Assembly: GCA_964547485.1 (NCBI GenBank)
Contig: CAZJNU010000024.1
Coordinates: 1-32,443 of the forward strand
From: JACJWR01 sp964547485
GTDB lineage: Bacteria > Actinomycetota > Actinomycetes > S36-B12 > UBA10799
Length of the DNA: 32,443 nt
Direction: 5' to 3'
The position numbers and the translations under genes are program-made. Shown here piece after piece: positions 1-6,833 of this stretch. The stretch's first letter is position 1. Each line of letters opens with the position of its first letter. Under the pieces are notes generated by a model that was given only the letters and a program-made list of their open reading frames with translations, was not told the origin of the DNA and searched no databases.

Positions 1-145
1 CTGCAGGCGATCAGGGAAGGTGCTGCCCCACCAGAGTTGATCCCAGACTCACTAGGACTGCCTGCAGAACGTTCTCCGTGCCGCACACTGGTCTATTCGA
101 GGAGCGCGACTTCGCCATTGTTCATGCCAATCTCCGGAGGTACTC
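1..145 (+). other. Upstream flank of arr; possible 3' end of an unidentified gene
   Basis: Reading frame 3 of the plus strand is open from the window edge to a TGA at 147-149. That stop would overlap the arr ATG in the ATGA arrangement used by many gene pairs in this window. The last residues read FEERDFAIVHANLRRYS. Frame 1 is also open here, and 48 codons without a stop is not remarkable at this GC content, so coding is unproven. No family is recognised. A clear ribosome binding site (CCGGAGG) near 133-139 belongs to arr. Confidence 0.2.
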
Positions 146-628
146 ATGACAACTGAACCAAGCCAGGTTGCTAGTCCAGACGGCACCGCGCCGACGGCAG
201 ACCACCCCAGTGCTGGCCAGCCACCAGCCGAGTTTGTGACTTCCTTCTTCCATGGCACTCGAGCGGATCTCAACACCGGCGACCGCATCACACCCGGCTA
301 CTCCTCGAACTACGGCAAGAGGAGGCAGGCGAACTTCGTCTATCTCAGCGCCAATCTCAATGTGGCCACCTGGGGAGCGGAACTGGCAGTCGGAGACGGC
401 CCCGAGAGGATCTACGTGGTGGAGCCGACCGGACTACTTGAAGACGACCCCAATGTCACTGACAAGAAGTTCCCCGGCAACCCGACCAAGTCCTACCGCA
501 CCCGAGAATCAGTGACTGTCGTCGGTGAAGTCATCAACTGGCAAGGGCATCCCACTGAGGCGATACAGGCCATGAAGGAAAGTCTTGAGCGCCTCAAGGA
601 ACTCGGTGTCGAGCACATCGACGACTAG
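146..628 (+). CDS. arr: NAD(+)--rifamycin ADP-ribosyltransferase (Arr)
   Basis: Arr transfers ADP-ribose from NAD+ to the ansa-chain hydroxyl of rifamycins and so inactivates them in the cytoplasm. The family core is plain: FFHGTRADL (residues 34-42), SNYGKRRQANFVYL (about 54-67), ATWGAELAVG, RIYVVEPTG, EDDPNVTDKKFPGNPTKSYR and a C-terminal GEVINWQGH segment. H36, Y66 and D101 have the same spacing (30 and 35 residues) as the H19-Y49-D84 catalytic residues known from Mycobacterium smegmatis Arr, so the active site looks intact. At 160 residues it is about 20 longer than typical Arr because of a low-complexity Pro/Ala/Ser N-terminus of unknown role. The ATG follows a good CCGGAGG. It stands alone upstream of the division cluster, and nothing shows what controls it. 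Confidence 0.95.
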   Translation: MTTEPSQVASPDGTAPTADHPSAGQPPAEFVTSFFHGTRADLNTGDRITPGYSSNYGKRRQANFVYLSANLNVATWGAELAVGDGPERIYVVEPTGLLEDDPNVTDKKFPGNPTKSYRTRESVTVVGEVINWQGHPTEAIQAMKESLERLKELGVEHIDD

Positions 629-920
629 TCCTGCCCCCCACGGGAACCTTCGGCGCAGGCGTCCGGCTCAGACCCTTCATAACGCTGAGTCGGAGGAGAT
701 CTGACCCACAGACGATCGACGGGCCTGCGCATGTTCCCAGTCCAGTTCGGCTATTTCGGACCAGCATGGACAGTCAAGTGGCCTGGGATGTCCCCTCCAC
801 ACTCCACCAGAGCCGGAATCGCCGGGACACGCCGCGACACGCCGGGGTCAAAGAGATCCAGGGGAGCTCTTGGAGTGCGGAGAGGACATCGACCGAGTCG
901 ATAGTGCAATTGAGCGTGGT
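629..920. other. Intergenic region between arr and the mraZ promoter
   Basis: No gene is supported in this stretch. Short open frames on both strands have no family features. There is a widely spaced inverted pair GCGCAGGC (652-659) and GCCTGCGC (723-730), a weak CTCAG/CTGAG stem near 667-691, and a repeated GACACGCCG near 824-845. None of them is a convincing terminator for arr because no U-rich tract follows. Confidence 0.5.
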
Positions 921-983
921 CAAGTGGGGAGTCTTAGCATGCGAGGGGTTGTAAGTGGGGGAAAATGGGGTAAAGTGGTGCCA
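921..983 (+). promoter_or_regulatory. Probable mraZ/dcw promoter with phased MraZ-binding boxes
   Basis: Three boxes sit exactly 10 bp apart: TGGGG at 956-960, TGGGG at 966-970 and TGGTG at 976-980. Another TGGGG lies at 925-929. MraZ is known to bind TGGGN direct repeats with 5-nt spacers ahead of its own gene, so this is almost certainly its operator. A candidate promoter overlaps the boxes: TTGTAA (949-954) as a -35 and TAAAGT (971-976), fitting the actinobacterial TANNNT, as a -10, with a 16-bp spacer. That predicts a transcript start near 983, so bound MraZ would cover the promoter. The boxes are directly visible. The promoter is inference. Confidence 0.75.
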
Positions 984-1007
984 ATGTCGGCGGGATCCCG
1001 CCGACAT
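984..1007. repeat. Perfect 24-bp palindrome in the mraZ leader
   Basis: Bases 984-1007 are a perfect inverted repeat with 12-bp arms and no spacer (left arm ATGTCGGCGGGA). It lies between the MraZ boxes and the mraZ ribosome binding site. If the start site predicted near 983 is right, it would form the first bases of the dcw mRNA. It could be a 5' hairpin that affects mRNA stability or translation, or a site for a second dimeric regulator. No U tract follows, so it is not a typical terminator. Confidence 0.7.
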
Positions 1008-1030
1008 CCGTGATTGAGGAGGTGGCGGAC

Positions 1031-1462
1031 GTGTTCCTTGGCACGCACGCCCCCAAACTCGACGAGAAGGGCCGGTTGACATTGCCGGCGAAGTTCCGCG
1101 AGGAACTTGCGGCGGGCGTCGTCATCACCAAAGGGCAAGACCGTTCTCTGGTGGTCTGGCCGGCTGCCGAGTTCCAGGCCTATGCGGATCGCATTCGGGT
1201 CGCTTCGAGTTCAGATGCGCGGGTCCGCTCTTACTCACGGGTCTTCTTCTCCAGTGCCTTCGATCAAGTTCCCGACCGGCAGGGTCGGGTCAACCTGCCG
1301 TCGGCCCTGCGCGACTACGCAGGACTCGACCGCGACTGCGTTGTCGTCGGCAACCATGCCACCGTCGAGATCTGGGATACGGACGCCTGGCAGCGCTATC
1401 TGGCCGAATCCGAGCCCGGTTTCGCTGACCTCTCCGAAGAGGTGGTGCCAGGCATTCTCTGA
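1031..1462 (+). CDS. mraZ: Transcriptional regulator MraZ
   Basis: MraZ is the AbrB/SpoVT-fold DNA-binding repressor of the dcw cluster, acting as a ring-shaped oligomer on TGGGN repeats. The protein begins MFLGTHAPKLDEKGRLTLPAKFRE, the classic N-terminal signature. The second pseudo-repeat contains DRQGRVNLPSALRDYAGLDRDCVVVG, giving the expected two SpoVT/AbrB-like halves in 143 residues. I choose the GTG at 1031 rather than the in-frame GTG at 1010: the family starts at MFLG, and GAGGAGG at about 1016-1022 lies at proper spacing. The phased boxes just upstream imply autoregulation. A 277-bp gap separates it from rsmH. Confidence 0.96.
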   Translation: MFLGTHAPKLDEKGRLTLPAKFREELAAGVVITKGQDRSLVVWPAAEFQAYADRIRVASSSDARVRSYSRVFFSSAFDQVPDRQGRVNLPSALRDYAGLDRDCVVVGNHATVEIWDTDAWQRYLAESEPGFADLSEEVVPGIL

Positions 1463-1739
1463 GTCCGGCGCGCCTGCCGGCCCCCTCCCGCTCCGGTCCT
1501 GAGGTACTTCCCCGACTCCAGGACACAGGTGCCTGTGGATACTTCCCCGTTCCACAGACCCGCAAAGACCCCGCGGGAGGGGACCAGTAGGCGAACCGTT
1601 CTCCGCGGAAGCGAATCGGCCGCCACGGTCAGGCACGCCGGGGCCGACCGGAGCCCGACTGGTGGATCCGAGGGGTAAGTGGTCCGAACGACAAGGGTTG
1701 GCCCTACAACGACGAGGGCGACGAGAGTGAGAGGGGGGC
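1463..1739. other. Intergenic region between mraZ and rsmH, with small repeats
   Basis: No gene is seen. A 10-bp direct repeat TACTTCCCCG occurs at 1505-1514 and 1540-1549 and flanks an inverted repeat CACAGG-TG-CCTGTG (1524-1537). This could be a protein-binding site controlling rsmH and the genes after it, or chance. A purine run GAGAGGGGGG just before 1740 is the likely rsmH ribosome binding site. I see no clear -10/-35 pair. Confidence 0.4.
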
Positions 1740-2741
1740 GTGGTGGCTGCGGACAGTGGGGTTCCCGATGGTCATGTCCCGGTCTTCCTGGATCGCTGCG
1801 TCGACTTGTTGGCCACCTCCTGCATCGGTCCCGGCGCTGTCGTCGTCGACGGCACGCTCGGGCTGGGCGGACACGCCGAAGCCCTGTTGCGGAGGCTGCC
1901 CGAAGTTCGACTCGTCGGGATAGACCGAGACCCGAACGCCTTGGACCGGGCCATGACCCGACTTGGTCCATTCGCCGATCGAGTCGACTTTGTGCATGCC
2001 CGCTACGACGAACTGGCTGACGTGCTGGCGGACTTGGAAATTTCGGAGGTACAGGGGGTGCTGCTGGACCTGGGCGTGTCCAGTATGCAACTTGATCGCG
2101 TCGACCGCGGATTCTCCTATTCCCGCGCTGCGCCGCTGGATATGCGAATGGACCCGACTGAGGGTCTGACTGCCGCAGACGTGTTGGCGCAGTATCCCGC
2201 GGACCGGCTCGCCCGGGTACTCCGGGACTACGGCGATGAACGTTTCGCGGGTCGAATAGCCCACGAGATCGTTGCGACCCGAGATGCTGACCCGCTGCTG
2301 ACCAGCAGCCAATTGGTTGAACTACTGGTCCGAACCATCCCGGCGCGTTCGCAGCGCACCGGCGGGCACCCGGCCAAACGGACCTTCCAGGCCCTGCGGA
2401 TCGAGGTGAACGACGAGTTGGGCGGGCTCCGCCGGGTGTTGCCGGCGGCGTTGGACGCGCTGGCGGTGTCGGGGCGACTGGTGGTGATGGCGTACCAGTC
2501 CCTGGAGGACCGAATCGTCAAGAAAACCTTTGCTTTCGTCACCCAGGCGCAAGTCCCGCCTGACCTTCCTGTGATTCCTCCCGACTCGCGGCCTCGCTTC
2601 CGGCTGCTGACCAGGGGTGCCCAGGTAGCGTCTGACGCGGATATTCAGGACAACCCACGGGCCGCATCGGTGCGGCTGCGAGCGGTCGAGCGAACGACCG
2701 AAAAGCCTCCACGGGCGGCGACAACGAAGGAGTGGTCATGA
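1740..2741 (+). CDS. rsmH: 16S rRNA m4C1402 N4-methyltransferase RsmH (MraW)
   Basis: RsmH uses S-adenosylmethionine to methylate N4 of C1402 in the decoding centre of 16S rRNA. Visible family blocks are HVPVFLDRCVDLL near the N-terminus, the SAM-binding DGTLGLGGHAEALL, GIDRDPNAL, LDLGVSSMQLDRVDRGFSY, PLDMRMD, the mid-domain KRTFQALRIEVN, and the late YQSLEDRIVKKTF motif. At 333 residues it is near the usual 310-330. GTG 1740 follows a GAGAGGGGGG run; GTG 1743 is an alternative. Its stop overlaps the ftsL ATG (ATGA), so it heads the co-translated run of wall and division genes. Confidence 0.97.
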   Translation: MVAADSGVPDGHVPVFLDRCVDLLATSCIGPGAVVVDGTLGLGGHAEALLRRLPEVRLVGIDRDPNALDRAMTRLGPFADRVDFVHARYDELADVLADLEISEVQGVLLDLGVSSMQLDRVDRGFSYSRAAPLDMRMDPTEGLTAADVLAQYPADRLARVLRDYGDERFAGRIAHEIVATRDADPLLTSSQLVELLVRTIPARSQRTGGHPAKRTFQALRIEVNDELGGLRRVLPAALDALAVSGRLVVMAYQSLEDRIVKKTFAFVTQAQVPPDLPVIPPDSRPRFRLLTRGAQVASDADIQDNPRAASVRLRAVERTTEKPPRAATTKEWS

Positions 2742-3442
2742 CGGCACTGCCACATGACGCCGCCGTCAAGTTGCCAAGACGCGGCAGCCGAGCCCTCGAA
2801 GGTATCCGTGCGGATTCCCGGCCGGGCGCAAACCCGGAGGCCGTGAACGGCAAATCAGGACGAAGCAGCCGATCCGGCAAGGCGGCGATTGTCCCGTTGC
2901 GGCCAGTGCGACAGATGAAGCGGTCGAGCTTCATCGTGCTGGTTGCCACGCTGCTATCCGCGAGCCTGCTCGCACTGCTGCTATTGAACACAGTCCTGAG
3001 TCAGGGAAGCTTCACACGCTACGAGTTACTGAGCCAGGCCAACGACCTGACCGCGCAGGAGCAGAGTCTGAGCACCACGGTGGCAGGCTTCGAGTCGCCG
3101 ATCGAGATTGAGCGGAGAGCCCGGGAGATGGGGATGGTGCAGAACGAGAATCCCGTGTTCCTAGACCTGGCCACTGGCACGGTTCGTGGGGAACCGACAC
3201 CGGCGCCAACGCCGATCCCGACCGCGGCCGGCAACTCAACCGGCAGCGGAAACTCTGCTGGTCAGACCAGCTCGGACCCGTCCGGTACGGCTGGCGGCTC
3301 CGGCACCACCAGCGGCAACGGGACGAACAGCGATCTCGGGGTTGGCAGTCCGGCCGCAGGCGGTGCCGCCACCGGCGGTCAGCCGCAGCCCGGCACTTCA
3401 GGTGAGACGCCGTTAGGGCTGTCGCCGGTGAGTGCCGGATGA
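2738..3442 (+). CDS. ftsL: Cell division protein FtsL
   Basis: FtsL is a bitopic divisome protein that works with FtsQ and a DivIC/FtsB-type partner to activate FtsW-FtsI. I see a basic cytoplasmic segment of about 62 residues, one transmembrane helix (about 64-86, FIVLVATLLSASLLALLLL), then a coiled-coil-like stretch (about 92-130) ending in IERRAREMGMVQ, a typical FtsL/DivIC trait. At 234 residues it is long. Residues 151-234 are a low-complexity Pro/Gly/Ser/Thr/Asn tail outside the membrane. The ATG at 2738 overlaps the rsmH stop, with GAAGGAG a few bases upstream; GTG 2732 is less likely. Position between rsmH and ftsI supports the call. Confidence 0.9.
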   Translation: MTALPHDAAVKLPRRGSRALEGIRADSRPGANPEAVNGKSGRSSRSGKAAIVPLRPVRQMKRSSFIVLVATLLSASLLALLLLNTVLSQGSFTRYELLSQANDLTAQEQSLSTTVAGFESPIEIERRAREMGMVQNENPVFLDLATGTVRGEPTPAPTPIPTAAGNSTGSGNSAGQTSSDPSGTAGGSGTTSGNGTNSDLGVGSPAAGGAATGGQPQPGTSGETPLGLSPVSAG

Positions 3443-5262
3443 GCACGCCCACCCGTTCGCGGCCGCCCATCGATGACGCCGAAGGATCCACCGGCAGGCC
3501 CAACCTCTATCGCCGATTCGTCGGCAACGAGTTGCACTTCACCCCCGGTGATCCCGGTCGGCGGATGCGAGTGCTGGCGATCGCGTTTGTGGTAATCCTC
3601 GCCCTCTACGGCGGTCGGCTGTTGATGCTGCAGGGGGTGGACTCCGCAGCGATGGCCGAACGTGCCGAGAGCGGTCGACTCGCGACCACCACGTTGGTCG
3701 CTCCACGGGGAACCATCTATGACGCCCGGGGGATCGCCCTCGCGCAGACCGTGGAGGCGCGCAACGTCATCGTCGACCAGACGCTGATCGAGGATCCGGC
3801 CGCCGAAGCTGCAAAGTTGGCTCCGCTGCTGGGATTGCCGGTCGACGACGTGCAGAAGTCCCTGACCGGCAGCAAGCGATTCAGCTATGTGGCGAGGGCA
3901 GTCAACCGGGACACCTGGGACAAGCTTGACGCACTAAGGGTGCCAGGCCTGGCCAGTGAGAAGACCGGCCGTCGTGACTACCCGGCGAGTGCACTGGGAG
4001 CCAACGTGCTCGGCTTCGTGGGGGTTGACGGCAAGGGTCTGGCGGGACTCGAACTGGCGCTGGATGAACGGCTGGCCGGCGTCGACGGTCATCGGAGTAT
4101 CGAGGTCGCTGATGGTAGGCGGATCCCCACCGGCACGGACAGGGAGGAGTCGCCGGTACCTGGCACCTCGGTGCGGTTGACGATCGACCGGGACCTGCAG
4201 TGGGTCGCCCAATCCGCGATCGCCCGGCAGGTGAAGGAAGCCCAGGCGCAGAGTGGGTCGGTCGTGTTGATGGAGGCAAAGACCGGGCGCGTGCTGGCGA
4301 TGGCCTCCGTGCCGACGATCGACCCGAATGATCCAGGGAATACGAAAGCGGCAGACCAGCAGAATCGGTCCGTGGTGGAGGCATTCGAGCCGGGGTCGAC
4401 CAGCAAGGTGATGACAATGGCGGCCGTGATCAACGAGGGCAAGGCCAATGCCGGTACGACGTTCAACGTTCCCGACACCATCACCCGCTCCGGGCGAAGC
4501 TTCAGCGATCACGATCAACACCCCACCTGGGAGTTGACCTTGGCCGGGGTGCTGGCCAAGTCCAGCAACACCGGCACCATTCAGGCGGCGGAGCTGATTG
4601 GGAAGGACAAGCTCTACGAATACCTCAAGCGATTCGGCGTTGGCGAACGCAGCGGGCTCGGTTTCCCAGGGGAGGGGACGGGCTACGTTCCGCCGGTGAA
4701 GGATTGGTCGGACTCCAGCTTCCCCACCATCGCCTTCGGCCAGGGTCTGTCGATGAGCGCGTTGCAGGCGGCGTCGGTGTACCAGACGTTGGGCAACGGT
4801 GGCGTCCGGATCACGCCGCAGCTGATCGACTCCTATATCGATGCCGAAGGCCACGCGACGCCTGCGAAGAAGCCCACGACTGCCCAAGTGGTGGAGCCGG
4901 GAACCGCCGCCGAAGTGATGAAGATGATGGAGGAAGTGGTCAGCAAGAACGGGACCGCGCCGATGGCGGCCATTCCTGGCTATCGGATCGCAGGCAAGAC
5001 TGGTACCGCCAATCGGATCGACGACAGTTGCGGCTGCTACAAGGGGTACACGGCGAGCTTCATCGGAGTAGCGCCGGCTGACGACCCGCAACTCGTGGCC
5101 GTCGTCGTGTTGCAGGATCCGCAAAACGGTCACTATGGCGGGGCGTTGGGGGCGTCCGTGTTCAAGGAGGTGATGACCACGGCCCTGCAGACTCTGCGGA
5201 TCCCGCCGTCGGGCACGCCGCCACCTGACCTGCCGATCTACGCGGGCGGCGCCAGCCAGTAA
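3439..5262 (+). CDS. ftsI: Septal peptidoglycan transpeptidase FtsI (class B PBP)
   Basis: This is the division-specific class B penicillin-binding protein (PbpB/PBP3), which crosslinks the glycan strands made by FtsW. It has a short cytoplasmic N-terminus, one membrane anchor (about 44-64), the PBP dimerisation domain opening with APRGTIYDARG (88-98), and a transpeptidase domain. Catalytic motifs are intact: S320-T-S-K323, S375-S-N377 and K520-T-G522. Two close cysteines (CGC, 531-533) lie just after the KTG box and could form a disulfide outside the cell. The 607-residue length is normal. The start overlaps the ftsL stop (ATGA). Beta-lactams are the expected inhibitors. Confidence 0.97.
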   Translation: MSTPTRSRPPIDDAEGSTGRPNLYRRFVGNELHFTPGDPGRRMRVLAIAFVVILALYGGRLLMLQGVDSAAMAERAESGRLATTTLVAPRGTIYDARGIALAQTVEARNVIVDQTLIEDPAAEAAKLAPLLGLPVDDVQKSLTGSKRFSYVARAVNRDTWDKLDALRVPGLASEKTGRRDYPASALGANVLGFVGVDGKGLAGLELALDERLAGVDGHRSIEVADGRRIPTGTDREESPVPGTSVRLTIDRDLQWVAQSAIARQVKEAQAQSGSVVLMEAKTGRVLAMASVPTIDPNDPGNTKAADQQNRSVVEAFEPGSTSKVMTMAAVINEGKANAGTTFNVPDTITRSGRSFSDHDQHPTWELTLAGVLAKSSNTGTIQAAELIGKDKLYEYLKRFGVGERSGLGFPGEGTGYVPPVKDWSDSSFPTIAFGQGLSMSALQAASVYQTLGNGGVRITPQLIDSYIDAEGHATPAKKPTTAQVVEPGTAAEVMKMMEEVVSKNGTAPMAAIPGYRIAGKTGTANRIDDSCGCYKGYTASFIGVAPADDPQLVAVVVLQDPQNGHYGGALGASVFKEVMTTALQTLRIPPSGTPPPDLPIYAGGASQ

Positions 5263-5288
5263 CGACCCTCCAACGATCGAGTAGCCAC

Positions 5289-6833
5289 ATGCCGATACAG
5301 CCCACTGACCGTCCGCGACCACGCCCACAACCGCTGCCCGCAGTACTGTCAGGTCTGGCCGAGGCCGACCCGACCTGGGCGCGAATCGAGGTCACCGGTG
5401 TTGCGATGGACTCCAGGTTGGTCCGTCCCGGGGACATCTACCTGGCCGCAGCCGGAGCCAATGTGCACGGAGCCAAGTTCACCGCCTCGGTGATTGCGGC
5501 GGGTGCGGTGGCGGTGGTCACCGACGCAGTTGGCGCCGAACTGATTGCGTCCTCGTCGCAGCCTGCAACGGTACCGATCGTGGTGGTGGCTGAGCCGCGG
5601 GAATTGGTGGGGGAACTGGCGGCCCGGGCGTACCAACGACCGGGGGATGAGTTACTGCTGATCGGGATCACCGGCACCAACGGAAAGACGACCATGAGCT
5701 TCCTGGTGGAGGCCGCGCTGCGGGCCGCCGGGCACACGACCGGGCTGCTGGGCACGACCGGGCACTTGATAGCAGGGGAGCCGGTGGCATCCAAACGGAC
5801 CACCCCGGAAGCCCCGGAGGTTCACTCCCTGCTGGGAATCATGCGGGATCGTGCCGTGACCGCAGTGGTGATGGAGGTGTCCTCGCACGCGCTTGCTTTC
5901 GGGCGGGTCAACGGGCTCACCTTTGATGTCGTGGTCTTCACGAACCTCAGCCAGGATCACCTGGACTTCCACGGCCAGATGACCGACTACTTCGAGGTCA
6001 AAGCATCGTTGTTCACCCCGTACCGGGCGCGGCGCGCCGTCATCTGCGTGGACGATGAATGGGGGCAGCAACTGGCGGCCGACATGGCCGCGGTGCTACC
6101 CACCGAGACGTACCGGATCGGAACCGGTCCGGCAGATTGGGCTGCCGCGGACATCAGGGCCGCGGCTGCGGGAAGCGAGTTCCAACTCAACCACGAGACG
6201 GAGAACGAGACGGCGAACTGGCCCGCGGAGGTGTCGCTGCCGGGCTCGTTCAATGTCGCCAATGCGGTCGGGGCGATCGCGACCGCGGTTGCGTGTGGGG
6301 TGGCGCCCGGCACCGCGATTGCGGCCGTCGCCCAGTGTGCCGGGGTGCCGGGCAGGATGGAGCGCGTGCCCGCCCCGGGCAGCGTATTGGGGATTGTGGA
6401 CTACGCCCATACCCCGGACGCCGTCGGACGGGCGATCGCGGCGCTGTCGGATACAACCGGGCGGGTCATTGTGGTTCTAGGCTGTGGCGGCGATCGAGAT
6501 GTGGCCAAGCGACCGATAATGGGAGAGGTCGCCGCGCGCCTCGCGGATTTCCTGGTGATAACCGACGACAATCCTCGATCAGAGGACCCCAATCTGATCC
6601 GAATGGCGATTGCGCAGGGAGCGATGTCGGTGCCGCAACTGGAGCGAGCCACGGTGGAGGTCATCGGCGATCGCCGAGCAGCCATCGAAGGGGCGGTCAA
6701 CTGGGCGCAGCCCGGTGACGTCGTGCTGGTGCTCGGGAAGGGGCACGAACAAGGCCAGGAGATCGCAGGTGAGGTGCATCCGTTCGATGACCGGGTGCTG
6801 CTTGGCCGGGCGCTGGCGGGGGCTGGCCGATGA
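5289..6833 (+). CDS. murE: UDP-MurNAc-tripeptide ligase MurE (meso-DAP type)
   Basis: MurE adds the third stem-peptide residue to UDP-MurNAc-L-Ala-D-Glu in the cytoplasm, using ATP. The N-terminal Mur domain shows GVAMDSRLVRPGDIYLA. The ATP-binding loop is GITGTNGKTT (126-135, K133), and ligase blocks such as NLSQDHLDFH and DYAHTPDA follow. D427-N-P-R430 is the motif that marks meso-diaminopimelate-adding rather than lysine-adding enzymes, so this organism probably has mDAP peptidoglycan. The 514-residue length is normal. The ATG at 5289 is 26 bp after ftsI and lacks an obvious Shine-Dalgarno sequence, unlike its neighbours. Its stop overlaps murF (ATGA). Confidence 0.97.
   Translation: MPIQPTDRPRPRPQPLPAVLSGLAEADPTWARIEVTGVAMDSRLVRPGDIYLAAAGANVHGAKFTASVIAAGAVAVVTDAVGAELIASSSQPATVPIVVVAEPRELVGELAARAYQRPGDELLLIGITGTNGKTTMSFLVEAALRAAGHTTGLLGTTGHLIAGEPVASKRTTPEAPEVHSLLGIMRDRAVTAVVMEVSSHALAFGRVNGLTFDVVVFTNLSQDHLDFHGQMTDYFEVKASLFTPYRARRAVICVDDEWGQQLAADMAAVLPTETYRIGTGPADWAAADIRAAAAGSEFQLNHETENETANWPAEVSLPGSFNVANAVGAIATAVACGVAPGTAIAAVAQCAGVPGRMERVPAPGSVLGIVDYAHTPDAVGRAIAALSDTTGRVIVVLGCGGDRDVAKRPIMGEVAARLADFLVITDDNPRSEDPNLIRMAIAQGAMSVPQLERATVEVIGDRRAAIEGAVNWAQPGDVVLVLGKGHEQGQEIAGEVHPFDDRVLLGRALAGAGR

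Noticed and set aside
652..730. Terminator for arr formed by GCGCAGGC and GCCTGCGC
   Set aside because: The arms are more than 60 bases apart and no U tract follows, so a functional intrinsic terminator is not supported.
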